Shown here: positions 6,462 to 16,127 of the stretch, piece by piece
Layout: every line of letters starts with the position of its first letter
How positions within the stretch are numbered: position 1 is the first letter of the stretch
Source: JAWVEV01 sp033856535
Lineage (GTDB): Bacteria; Actinomycetota; Thermoleophilia; Miltoncostaeales; Miltoncostaeaceae
Assembly (NCBI GenBank): GCA_033856535.1
Contig: JAWVEV010000026.1
Location: 1 to 22,552, forward strand
Length of the DNA: 22,552 nt
Reading direction: 5' to 3'
Made by a program: the position numbers and the translations under genes
Notes under the pieces: model-generated
Database searches by the model: none
Told to the model about the DNA's origin: nothing
Seen by the model: the letters and a program-made list of their open reading frames with translations, nothing else

Positions 6462-6855
6462 CCCCCGGCGGGGCCGGCGGCGCCGCCCTGCCGAGGGCCG
6501 CCGCCAGCCGGTCGTAGCGGCGGATCTCGCAGCCGTCGCGGCGCCCGACCGTCAGGCTGACCCGGCGGCCGCCCAGGCGCCCGTCCAGGCCGATGCGCCG
6601 GGGGCCGCCGTAGATCTGGGTGCAGATCTCGTCCGGGACCGGCGCGAGCCCGGGGAGCAGGGCGGTCAGGCGCCTGCAGATCGGCGCGTCCGCGCCGGCG
6701 CAGTCGAGGCGGATCGCTCGCAGGACCCGCTCGTCGCGCAGGTGGCGCACCGTGAGCGCGTCGTCGCTCGAGGGGGTCGGATCGCCGCCGCCGCAGCCGG
6801 CCGCCAGGGCGAGCAGGGCCGCCGCCGCCAGCGCGCTCGGCCGGCGCTGCGGCAC
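6445..6855 (-). CDS. Subtilisin-inhibitor-like (SSI) lipoprotein
   Basis: The 136-aa product begins with a lipoprotein signal: basic QRRP, hydrophobic ALAAAALLALAAG and a lipobox LAAGC with Cys21. The mature part matches the Streptomyces subtilisin inhibitor fold. LTVRHL and IRLDC are followed by a second Cys, then the family block EICTQIYGGP, then GRRVSLTVGRRDGCEIRRYD. The four other cysteines (52, 60, 78, 109) are placed for the two SSI disulfides. By alignment the reactive-site P1 residue would be Gln80, which differs from Met in SSI, so inhibition of subtilisin-like proteases is uncertain. The GTG at 6855 shares its G with the ctaA stop (TAGTG), so it is probably co-transcribed with ctaA. 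It is anchored outside the membrane. Confidence 0.75.
   Translation of the reverse strand: MPQRRPSALAAAALLALAAGCGGGDPTPSSDDALTVRHLRDERVLRAIRLDCAGADAPICRRLTALLPGLAPVPDEICTQIYGGPRRIGLDGRLGGRRVSLTVGRRDGCEIRRYDRLAAALGRAAPPAPPGVSAGG
6449..6480. terminator. Inverted repeat at the overlapping 3' ends of the TraR/DksA-like and SSI-like genes
   Basis: CCGCCGGC (6449-6456) and GCCGGCGG (6473-6480) are perfect 8-bp arms around a 16-nt loop that itself contains CCCC-GGC-GGGG. It overlaps the stop region of the plus-strand gene and the last codons of the minus-strand gene. It may end transcription from the left gene. GC-rich chance repeats are common in this genome. Confidence 0.35.
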
Positions 6856-7844
6856 TACCGCGCCAGGGCCGGCGCCGCCTCCGGGGGCGTCGCCGCCGGC
6901 GCGGCCGCCGGCTCGAGGCGCGGCCGCGCGATGCCCCAGGCGATCGCGACCGTGAGCGCCCAGAGCAGCGCCGCCAGGGAGACGTGCACCGCCACCACCT
7001 GCCAGGGGAGGCCGTGGCGGAACTGGTACTCGCCCACGCCGATCTGCAGGAGCGTGAGCGGCACGTGGGCCACGGCCAGGCGCCGCGTGACCCGGTCCCC
7101 GCCGCCCTCGCGCCAGAGCCACGCGGAGAGCACCGCGGCCAGCACCAGGAACGTGACCGCCGCGCGCACGTGCACGTGGAGCGCGTCGCCGAAGTTGCCG
7201 TAGCGGACGACCACGTCGACGTCGCCGGAGTGGGGGCCGGCCGCGGTCACCAGGACCCCGGTGGTGAGCGTCACGCCGAGCGCGGCCGCGGCGACGACCG
7301 CCAGCGGGCCCTGGCGGCGGTTCCACCCGCGGGCGTCGCCGGCCGCGGCGTCGCGGGCGCGCAGCCACAGCACCGTGCCGGCGCCGAGGGCGACCATCGA
7401 GAGCAGGAAGTGGGAGGAGACCAGCGCCGGGTGGAGGTCGTAGTGGACCGTGATCGCGCCCAGCGGGATCTGGCCGAAGGTGGCCAGCGCGATCGTCGCC
7501 GACCAGCGCCGCAGCGCGCGCGGGCGGCCCGGCAGCCCGAGGGCGGCGACCCAGGTGAGGACGGCGGTCGCCATCACCAGGCCCGAGAAGATCCGGTTGG
7601 TGAACTCGATCCAGGCGTGGCCGGCGGCCTCGGGCACGACGCTGCCGTCGCAGAGCGGCCAGTCGGGACAGCCCAGGCCGGAGCCGGTGAGGCGGACGAT
7701 CGCCCCGCTCGGGACGATCGCCCAGAGGCCGATCATGGCCACGAGCGTCAGCGTCCGGAATCCGGCCGGGGTTCGCAGCGGCGCCAGCAGGCGGCGCACG
7801 ATCGCCCGCGGCAGGGCGGCCGCGGCGGCGGAACGGGTGCGCAT
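6855..7844 (-). CDS. ctaA: Heme A synthase, CtaA/Cox15 family
   Basis: The 329-aa integral membrane protein has eight predicted helices. The family's extracytoplasmic cysteine pair is present in LTGSGLGCPDWPLCDG (Cys59, Cys65). Histidine-bearing helices follow: HPALVSSHFLLSM, DALHVHVRAAVTF and VVAVHVSLAALLW. A mid-protein loop, TAAGPHSGD, is also conserved. CtaA oxidises heme O to heme A for aa3-type cytochrome oxidase. The first conserved ExxHR element reads EFTNR (Glu80, Asn83), so the usual His is Asn; I believe this is common in actinobacterial CtaA. The C-terminus is an Ala/Pro-rich tail. The ATG at 7844 lies 6 nt after TAGCAT, indicating a leaderless message. The gene is divergent from the CopCD-like gene. 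No heme O synthase gene is in view. Confidence 0.92.
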   Translation of the reverse strand: MRTRSAAAAALPRAIVRRLLAPLRTPAGFRTLTLVAMIGLWAIVPSGAIVRLTGSGLGCPDWPLCDGSVVPEAAGHAWIEFTNRIFSGLVMATAVLTWVAALGLPGRPRALRRWSATIALATFGQIPLGAITVHYDLHPALVSSHFLLSMVALGAGTVLWLRARDAAAGDARGWNRRQGPLAVVAAAALGVTLTTGVLVTAAGPHSGDVDVVVRYGNFGDALHVHVRAAVTFLVLAAVLSAWLWREGGGDRVTRRLAVAHVPLTLLQIGVGEYQFRHGLPWQVVAVHVSLAALLWALTVAIAWGIARPRLEPAAAPAATPPEAAPALAR

Positions 7845-7850
7845 GTCCCG

Positions 7851-7856
7851 ATGCTA
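7851..7856 (-). promoter_or_regulatory. -10 hexamer for ctaA (leaderless)
   Basis: TAGCAT on the minus strand precedes the ATG by 6 nt. There is no Shine-Dalgarno sequence. The -35 region is poorly matched. Confidence 0.45.
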
Positions 7857-7877
7857 GCGGCGCCGCTTCGCGTGCCC

Positions 7878-7892
7878 GGGGTGTCACACTCC
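7878..7892. promoter_or_regulatory. Small dyad between divergent ctaA and the CopCD-like gene
   Basis: GTGT-C-ACAC (7881-7889) is flanked by G/C pairs to give a 15-bp near-palindrome midway in the 84-bp divergent intergenic region. It could be an operator for either gene. The motif is short and I recognise no regulator for it. Confidence 0.25.
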
Positions 7893-7928
7893 GCCGATCC
7901 GCGGCGCGAACGACCCCATCGAGCCCAG

Positions 7929-9275
7929 ATGAGGGGCGCCCGCCTCGTCGCGCTCCTCGTCGCGCTGGCGGCCCTCTCCGGGGTCGCGTCCGCGGCGCCG
8001 CCCGCGTCGGTGCGCATCGCCATCGGCGTCTCGCTGGATCGGGGGCTGTTCGACGGCACGGTCACCTGGCCGTCGGGACGGCGGGCGCCGCTCCCGACGC
8101 CGGCGGCCGCCGATCCGGACGTGCTGGCGGTCCCAGTGGGGCCCGGCGCCGACGGACGCTACACCGTGGCCTGGAGCGGCATCCGCCGCGACGGCCGGCC
8201 CGCCAGGGGGACGGCCGCCTTCGCGATCCGCGACGGCGCCGTCGGGCCGGTCGCGGTCGAGGCGCGCGACGTCTCGTCCGGCCGCGAGGCCCTCACGGTG
8301 CTCGACCGCCTGCTGGTCCTGGTCGGGTTCGTCGGGCTGGCCGGCCTGGTCGGGCTGCGCGCCCTCGTGGTCGGCCCGGCCTGGCGCGCCGGCGGCGTCG
8401 CGCCCCCCGTGGGCGCCACCGATCCGGCCGCGTTTCGCGGGCGCGCCGCCCCCGCGCTGCGCGCCGCGGCCGGGCGCTGGTGGGGGGCGTGGTGGGCGCT
8501 CGCCGCCGCCGCCGCAGCGGGGCTCGTCCTCGCGCCCGCCGCCGTCCTGGCCTCGGCCGGGCGCGGCCCGGGCGACCTCGGCCGGCTCCTGGGCGACACG
8601 CGCTGGGGGACCGCCTGGATCGTCGAGGTGGCCGCCCTGGCCGCCGCCGCCGCGGCCGCGCCCGTCCTCGCCCGCCGTCGGTGCGCGCTGGGCCCCGAGC
8701 TGGCGCCGGGATGGGCCCTCGCGCTGGGCGCGCCGCCCGCGCTGGCCCTGGTCGCCGTCGCGTGGTCGGGCCACGCCGCGGCCGAGAAGGTGGGCCTCGA
8801 CGTGGCGATCGACGCGGTCCACAACCTGGCCACCGCCGCCTGGCTCGGGGGCCTCGCGGCGCTCGCGGTCATGCTCCCGCCGGCCCTGCGCGGGCTGGAG
8901 CCGACCGACCGCACCCGGCTCGCGGCCGGCGTGGTGGTGCGCTTCTCGGCGCTGGCGCTGACGGCGGTCGGCGCCCTCGTGGCGACCGGCGTCTACCGGG
9001 CGCTGGTCGAGCTCTCGTCGCCCCGCGACCTGCTGGACACGGGCTACGGGAACGCGCTGCTGATCAAGCTTCTGATCTTCGTCCCGCTGCTCGGCGCCGG
9101 GGCCTACAACCGGATGGTCCTGCACCCCCGGCTCGAGCGCGCGGCGATCGGGCTGGACCCCGGCGACCGGGGCGCGGCGGACCGGCTGCGGCGGAGCGTG
9201 CGCGCCGAGCTGGCGCTGGCCGGCGCGCTGATGGTCGCGGTGGCGGCCCTCGTGGCGCTCCCGCCCCCGGCCTGA
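7929..9275 (+). CDS. CopC/CopD-like copper transport family membrane protein with degenerate CopC domain
   Basis: The 448-aa product has a signal peptide (MRGARLVALLVALAALSG, cleavage near ASA-AP). A short beta domain (about residues 25-101) follows, whose end (GRYTVAWSGIRRDGRPARGTAAFAI) matches the CopC pattern. The rest is about eight membrane helices of the CopD family: VDAVHNLATAAWLGGLAAL, GVYRALVELSSPRDLLDTGYG and LLIKLLIFVPLLGAGAYNRM. CopD-type proteins are linked to copper import or to copper delivery. The CopC domain has lost both expected histidines: the mature N-terminus has none and the DGH motif is DGR (Arg90). The ATG at 7929 gives the signal peptide directly, but no ribosome site or good -10 is seen. 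Its place opposite ctaA suggests a role in cytochrome oxidase assembly. Confidence 0.83.
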   Translation: MRGARLVALLVALAALSGVASAAPPASVRIAIGVSLDRGLFDGTVTWPSGRRAPLPTPAAADPDVLAVPVGPGADGRYTVAWSGIRRDGRPARGTAAFAIRDGAVGPVAVEARDVSSGREALTVLDRLLVLVGFVGLAGLVGLRALVVGPAWRAGGVAPPVGATDPAAFRGRAAPALRAAAGRWWGAWWALAAAAAAGLVLAPAAVLASAGRGPGDLGRLLGDTRWGTAWIVEVAALAAAAAAAPVLARRRCALGPELAPGWALALGAPPALALVAVAWSGHAAAEKVGLDVAIDAVHNLATAAWLGGLAALAVMLPPALRGLEPTDRTRLAAGVVVRFSALALTAVGALVATGVYRALVELSSPRDLLDTGYGNALLIKLLIFVPLLGAGAYNRMVLHPRLERAAIGLDPGDRGAADRLRRSVRAELALAGALMVAVAALVALPPPA

Positions 9276-9285
9276 CGGCCATCGC

Positions 9286-9291
9286 TACCAT
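9286..9291 (+). promoter_or_regulatory. -10 hexamer for gatCAB (leaderless)
   Basis: TACCAT lies in the 23-bp gap after the CopCD-like gene and precedes the gatC GTG by exactly 7 nt. It suggests that gatCAB has its own promoter. A competing ATG overlaps the hexamer at 9290. Confidence 0.45.
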
Positions 9292-9298
9292 GCCGCCC

Positions 9299-9577
9299 GT
9301 GATCGACGAGGCGACCGTCCGACACGTGGCCCGGCTGGCGCGACTGCGCCTCGAGCCCGACGAGCTGGAGCGCATGCGCGCGGAGCTGTCGAGCATCCTG
9401 GAGCACGTGGACCGCATCCAGGCGCTCGACCTCGACGGCGTGCCGCCGACGACGCACGTGGAGGAGATGGAGAACGTGCTGCGCGACGACGAGCCGCGCC
9501 CGAGCCTGACGCTGGAGGAGGCGCTCCGCGAGGCGCCCGAGGCCGCCGACGGCGGCTTCGCGGTCGGGCGCATCTAG
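9299..9577 (+). CDS. gatC: Asp-tRNA(Asn)/Glu-tRNA(Gln) amidotransferase subunit C
   Basis: The 92-aa protein is full length for GatC: VIDEATVRHVARLARLRL, then ELERMRAELSSILEHVDRIQALDLDGVPPTTHV, and the conserved end LRDDEPRPSLTLEEALREAPE. GatC wraps around GatA and stabilises the GatCAB complex. The GTG at 9299 is preferred over the in-frame ATG at 9290 because it gives the family's usual first residues and sits 7 nt after TACCAT. It is followed by gatA one base after the stop codon. Confidence 0.96.
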   Translation: MIDEATVRHVARLARLRLEPDELERMRAELSSILEHVDRIQALDLDGVPPTTHVEEMENVLRDDEPRPSLTLEEALREAPEAADGGFAVGRI

Positions 9578-9578
9578 C

Positions 9579-11020
<1,442 letters not shown>

Positions 11021-11024
<4 letters not shown>

Positions 11025-12484
11025 GCGTCGCCGAGTCGCCCTACGAGGCGGTGATCGGGCTGGAGATCCACGTCCAGCTCGCCACCCGCACCAAGATGTT
11101 CTGCGGCTGCGAGCTGAGCTTCGGCGACCCGCCGAACACCCACACCTGCCCGGTCTGCCTGGCCCATCCCGGCGCGCTGCCGGTGACCAACCGGGAGGCC
11201 ATCCGGCTGGCGATCATCGCCGGCATGGCGCTGGGCTGCGGGGTCGCCGAGCGCTCGACCTTCCACCGCAAGAACTACTTCTATCCGGACCTGCCGAAGG
11301 CGTACCAGATCTCCCAGTACGACGAGCCGATCTGCACCGAGGGGCGCTTTCGCTACCTGGTCGAGGACGGCGAGCGCGAGCTCGGGATCACGCGCGTCCA
11401 CCTGGAGGAGGACGCCGCCAAGCTGGTCCACGCCGGCGCGGGCGGCCGGCGGGCCGGCGCCGAGGGCTCCGTGGTCGACTTCAACCGGGGCGGCACGCCG
11501 CTGGTCGAGATCGTGACCGAGCCGGAGCTGACCAACGCCGCCGACGCGGTGGCCTTCCTCAAGCAGCTGCGCCAGACGCTCCGCGAGCTCGGCATCAGCG
11601 ACGTGAACATGGAGGAGGGGTCGCTGCGGGCCGACGCCAACGTGAGCATCCGCCCGCGCGGCGCCACCGAGCTCGGCACCAAGGCCGAGCTGAAGAACAT
11701 GAACTCGTTCCGCTTCCTCGAGCGCGGCATCGAGGCCGAGATCGCGCGCCAGACCGCCGTGGTCGAGTCCGGCGAGCGGGTGGTGCAGGAGACGCTCCAC
11801 TTCGACCCGGCGACCGGCGAGATCCACCCCCTCCGCAGCAAGGAGGAGGCGCACGACTACCGCTACTTCCCCGAGCCGGACCTCCTGCCGGTGGTGCCCG
11901 ACCGGGCGTGGGTGGAGGAGCTGCGCGCCGGCCTGCCCGAGCTGCCGGTGGACCGCCGCCGGCGCTGGATGGACGAGCTCGGCCTGACCTACGAGGACGC
12001 CGAGGTGCTCTCCGAGAGCATTCCGCTCGGCCGCTACTTCGAGGCCGTGGCCGCGCTGGCCGACCCCAAGACCGCCGCCAACTGGGTGCGCGGCGAGCTG
12101 CGCGCCCAGCTGCGCGCCGTCGACCAGGAGCCCTGGGAGAGCAAGGTCACCCCCGAGCGCCTGGCCGAGCTGATCGGCCTGCTGGAGCGGCGCGAGATCT
12201 CGCTGCCGGCGGCCAAGGAGGTCCTGGCGGAGGTCATCGCGAGCGGCGCCGCGCCGGCCGACGTGGTGGCCGACAAGGGCCTTGGGCAGATCCAGGACGA
12301 GAGCGAGCTGATCGCCCTGGTCGACCGCCTGCTGGCCGAGAATGCCGCCCAGGCCGAGCAGCTGCGCGGCGGACGGGACAAGGTCGTCGGCTTCTTCGTC
12401 GGCCAGGCGATGAAGGCCACCGGCGGCCGCGCCGACCCGGCCCGCGTGGGCGAGCTCGTGCGGGAGCGCGCCACCGCGGCCTGA
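11021..12484 (+). CDS. gatB: Asp-tRNA(Asn)/Glu-tRNA(Gln) amidotransferase subunit B
   Basis: The 487-aa protein starts YEAVIGLEIHVQLATRTKMFC and has the zinc-type cysteine set (CGC and CPVC, near residues 28 and 45). The kinase-like active region includes RKNYFYPDLPKAYQISQYD, HLEEDAAKL, DFNRGGTPLVEIVTEP and SLRADANVS. The helical and YqeY-type tail ends with GKGLGQI-like and KVVGFFVGQAMKATGG sequences. GatB activates and amidates Glu-tRNA(Gln) or Asp-tRNA(Asn). The GTG at 11021 overlaps the gatA stop by four bases. No glnS or asnS is in the window, consistent with, but not proof of, the indirect pathway. The stop codon is inside a 13-bp inverted-repeat arm shared with the convergent regulator gene. 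Confidence 0.97.
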
Positions 12485-12540
12485 GCCCGGCGCCCGCTCG
12501 GCGGGCCGCCGCGACCTCCCGCGCCACCCGGGCTCAGGCC
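12478..12540. terminator. 13-bp perfect inverted repeat containing both stop codons of gatB and the regulator
   Basis: GGCCTGAGCCCGG (12478-12490) and its exact complement (12528-12540) enclose a 37-nt loop. The gatB TGA (12482-12484) and the regulator's TGA (12536-12534) occupy equivalent places in the arms. The loop contains a second perfect hairpin, GCCCGC-TCG-GCGGGC (12492-12506). The symmetry suits a bidirectional terminator, or RNA-end protection, for both genes. Confidence 0.6.
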
Positions 12541-13223
12541 CCCCGGGACTCCCGCAGCACGTAGCCCACCCCGCGCACGGTCCAGATCAGGCGCGGGGAC
12601 CCGCCGGCCTCGAGCTTGCGCCGCAGGTAGCCCACGTAGACGTCCACGGCGTTCGTGTCCGAGCCGGCGGGGTGGTCCCATGCCTCGGCCTGGATCCGCT
12701 CCCGGGTGAGCACGGTCTCGGGGTTCCCCAGGAAGTGGGCGAGGAGGTCGAACTCGCGCGGGGTCAGCTCGAGCGCCCGGCCGCCGCGCGAGACCTCGCG
12801 GGCGCTCGGGTCGAGGGCCAGGTCGCCCAGGCGGAGGGTCACGCCGTAGGCGTCGGCGCGGGCGCGGCGCACCAGCGCGCGGGCGCGGGCCACCAGCTCG
12901 GCCGGCGAGAAGGGCCGGACCATGTAGTCGTCGGCGCCGGCCTCGAGGCCGGCCACGCGGTCGCCGACCGCGTCGCGGACGCTCACCAGCAGGATCGGCA
13001 TCCGGTGGCCCGAGGCGCGCAGCCGGCGGCAGAGCTCGAGCCCATCCAGATCCGCCAGGTCGGAACCCATCACCACCAGGTCGGGGGGCTCCTCGCCGAG
13101 CGCGGCGAGCAGGCCGGCGGCGTCCGGCGCCGGCACGACGGCGAAGCCTCCGCCGTCGAGCACCCGCCCGATCGCGCCCCGCGCGCCGGCATCCCGCTCG
13201 ACGACCAGCAGCCGTGCCTCCAC
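12534..13223 (-). CDS. OmpR/PhoB-family orphan response regulator with atypical receiver
   Basis: The 229-aa protein has a receiver-like domain (residues about 3-120) and a C-terminal winged helix (about 130-227). The winged helix shows RALELTPREFDLLAHFLGNP, LTRERIQ, AVDVYVGYLRRKLE and IWTVRGVGYVLR, which is typical of PhoB-type DNA binding. In the receiver the usual phospho-acceptor Asp aligns with Gly53 (DLVVMGSDLADLDG). The acidic pair reads Glu9-Arg10, the Thr is Ser81 and the conserved Lys is Arg103 (MVRPF). Phosphorylation by a kinase is therefore unlikely. No histidine kinase gene is adjacent. The GTG at 13223 is chosen because TACCCT lies 7 nt upstream. It is divergent from ilvN, so a role in branched-chain or serine gene control is possible but only an inference. 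Confidence 0.9.
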   Translation of the reverse strand: MEARLLVVERDAGARGAIGRVLDGGGFAVVPAPDAAGLLAALGEEPPDLVVMGSDLADLDGLELCRRLRASGHRMPILLVSVRDAVGDRVAGLEAGADDYMVRPFSPAELVARARALVRRARADAYGVTLRLGDLALDPSAREVSRGGRALELTPREFDLLAHFLGNPETVLTRERIQAEAWDHPAGSDTNAVDVYVGYLRRKLEAGGSPRLIWTVRGVGYVLRESRGA

Positions 13224-13230
13224 CCCGACC

Positions 13231-13236
13231 AGGGTA
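13231..13236 (-). promoter_or_regulatory. -10 hexamer for the OmpR-type regulator (leaderless)
   Basis: TACCCT on the minus strand is followed by 7 nt and the GTG start. A partial -35 (TCGGCC, 13259-13254) lies 17 bp upstream. There is no ribosome site. Confidence 0.5.
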
Positions 13237-13344
13237 GCGGCCGGCCGGCTCCGGGCCGAGGGGCGCGCGCCCGCAAACGTCCGCGCGATCCGGCCGCGGC
13301 GCGCCGCGGCCGGGGGGCGGCCGGGATGGCCGGATGCCGTCGGG

Positions 13345-13350
13345 TATGCT
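13345..13350 (+). promoter_or_regulatory. -10 hexamer for the ilvN-ilvC-serA operon (leaderless)
   Basis: TATGCT is followed by 8 nt and the ilvN GTG. No Shine-Dalgarno sequence or leader peptide is seen in the 135-bp divergent gap shared with the regulator gene. The -35 region is weak. Confidence 0.5.
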
Positions 13351-13358
13351 GCCCGGCC

Positions 13359-13844
13359 GTGAAGCACACCCTCTCCGTCCTCGTCGAGAACAAGCCCGGC
13401 GTCCTGTCTCGGGTCGCCGGTCTCTTCACCCGGCGCGGCTTCAATATCGACTCGCTCGCGGTGAGCCCGACCGAGAACCCGGCGCGCTCCCGAATGACCA
13501 TCGCGGTGGACACCAGCCGGTTCCCCGTCGAGCAGATGACCAAGCAGCTCGACAAGCTGGTGAACGTGATCAAGATCCGGGATCTCGACCCGGAGAACAT
13601 GGTCTCGCGCGAGCTCGCGCTCATGAAGGTGCGCGCCGACGCCTCGGTCCGCGGCGAGGTCATCCACCTGGTGGAGATCTTCGATGCGCGCATCGTCGAC
13701 GTGACCTCCGAGACGCTCACGATCCAGGTCACCGGCGAGAGCGACCAGCTCGTGAACTTCGAGCAGCTGCTGCGGCCGTTCGGCCTGATCGAGCTGGTGA
13801 AGACCGGCGTCGTGGCCCTCGGCCGCGGCTCCGCCACCACCTAG
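13359..13844 (+). CDS. ilvN: Acetolactate synthase small (regulatory) subunit
   Basis: The 161-aa product is full length for IlvN/IlvH. The N-terminal ACT domain (HTLSVLVENKPGVLSRVAGL, then GFNIDSLAVSPTE) contains the valine-binding loop. It is followed by the linker RDLDPENMVSRELALMKV and a C-terminal domain with FDARIVDVTSETLTIQVTG and FEQLLRPFGLIELVKTG. IlvN activates the catalytic subunit and gives feedback inhibition by valine. The GTG at 13359 follows TATGCT by 8 nt. The catalytic subunit gene ilvB, which normally sits immediately upstream, is absent: the upstream neighbour is the divergent regulator. ilvC follows after 78 bp on the same strand. Confidence 0.96.
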   Translation: MKHTLSVLVENKPGVLSRVAGLFTRRGFNIDSLAVSPTENPARSRMTIAVDTSRFPVEQMTKQLDKLVNVIKIRDLDPENMVSRELALMKVRADASVRGEVIHLVEIFDARIVDVTSETLTIQVTGESDQLVNFEQLLRPFGLIELVKTGVVALGRGSATT

Positions 13845-13922
13845 CCCCCAGACCGCCCGCAACCATCCCCAAGGGGCTGATCGCCGGCCCCCCCGCACGA
13901 TCACCGACGCCCGGGAGCGCAG
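13845..13922 (+). other. ilvN-ilvC spacer with weak inverted repeat
   Basis: The 78-bp gap contains TGATCG (13878-13883) and CGATCA (13898-13903), a 6-bp inverted repeat around a C-rich loop, followed by the GGGAG ribosome site of ilvC 5 nt before its ATG. I see no promoter hexamer, so ilvC probably shares the ilvN transcript. Confidence 0.3.
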
Positions 13923-14911
<989 letters not shown>

Positions 14912-14912
<1 letters not shown>

Positions 14913-16126
14913 TGCCGAGCTCCTCCGCCGAGACCCGCCCCGCGGCCTGGAGCGGCCCGGCCCCGACAAGCGTCGGGGCGCTCAAGCCGATCCTGATGGT
15001 GCCCGGGCCCACGCCGCTGCCCCCCGTCGTGGTGGCCGCCGGCGCGCGCCCGATCATCTACGCGCGCACCGAGGAGTTCGTCGCGATCTTCGAGGACGCG
15101 ATCGCGCGCCTGCGCCGCGTCTTCCAGACCGAGGGCGACGTGCTGGTCTTCGCCTCCTCCGGCTCGGGCGCGATGGCCTCCGCAGTCGCGAACCTCGCCA
15201 GGCCGGGCGAAAAGGTGCTGGTGGCCTCGTGCGGCCACTTCGGCAACCGCTGGGCGCAGATCGCCCGCGACCACGGCCTCGAGGTGGTGCACACCGAGGA
15301 CGAGTGGGGCGGCCCGATCGACCCGGCGCGGGTGGCGGACGCGCTCGCGGCGAGCCCGGAGATCGAGGTCGTCTTCGTCACCCAGTCCGAGACCTCGACC
15401 GGGGCGGTCAGCGACCTCCCGGCGCTGCGCGAGGCGGCCGGCGACCGGATCCTGGTGGCCGACGCGGTCTCGGGCCTCGGCGTGGTCGACATGCCGATGG
15501 ACCTCTGGGGCGTCGACGTGGCGGTCTCGGGCTCGCAGAAGGGCCTCATGACCCCGCCGGGCCTCGGCCTCGTCGCGGCCAACGAGCGCGCGCTCGAGCG
15601 CTCCGCCGGTCTCGGGCCGGGCGGCTACTACCTCGACTGGGAGCGCACCCGCAAGGGCCAGGCGGCCTCGCGCAGCGCGTTCACGCCGCCGGTCACGGTC
15701 CTCGCCCAGCTCCAGGCGGCGCTGACCCACATCGAGGACGAGGGCCTCGCGGCGGTCTTCGAGCGCCACCGGGTGCTCGGGCGGATGTGCCGCGCCGGCG
15801 CCGTCGGCGCCGGGCTGGCGCTGCTCGGCCCCGAGAACCCCGAGGCCAACGTGGTGACCGCGTTCCGCGTGCCGGAGGGCGTCGACGGCAAGGCGATCCC
15901 GCGCCTCATGCGCGACCGCTTCGGCATCCAGATCGCCGGCGGCCAGGGCAAGCTCAGCGGCCAGATCTGCCGGATCGGCCACTGCGGCTACTACGGCTAC
16001 GGCGACGTGCTCACGGCGCTCGGAGCCCTCGAGCACGTGCTGGACGAGCTGGGCGCGCCGGTCGAGCTCGGCTCCGGGCTCGCCGCGGCGCAGCGGGTCA
16101 TGAGCGCCGCTCTGGCCGGGTCGTAG
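14912..16126 (+). CDS. Class V PLP aminotransferase (alanine-glyoxylate / phosphoserine aminotransferase-like)
   Basis: The 404-aa protein belongs to the fold-type I class V aminotransferases: LMVPGPTPLPPVV near the N-terminus, FASSGSGAMASAVANL, a FVTQSETSTGAVSDL loop and VADAVSGLGVVDMPMD. The PLP lysine is Lys210 in SGSQKGLMTPPGLG, and a late RIGHCGYYGYGDVL completes the pattern. Family members use alanine, serine or phosphoserine with glyoxylate or 2-oxo acids. Lying between ilvC and serA, it is a good candidate for the phosphoserine aminotransferase step after SerA; AGXT-like genes sit beside serA in other bacteria such as Thermotoga. AGGAG lies 5 nt before the ATG at 14912, supporting a start that gives an Ala/Ser/Pro-rich extension of about 25 residues. 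The substrate remains unproven. Confidence 0.88.
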
Positions 16127-16127
16127 G

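Noticed and set aside
6984..7928. Long plus-strand N-terminal extension of the CopCD-like protein
   Set aside because: This part is antisense to ctaA and would remove the signal peptide from the N-terminus. The ATG at 7929 directly opens a good signal peptide.
13871..13903. Terminator or riboswitch between ilvN and ilvC
   Set aside because: Only a 6-bp repeat with a 14-nt loop and a CCCC-AA-GGGG that cannot close a loop are seen. No known riboswitch features are visible.
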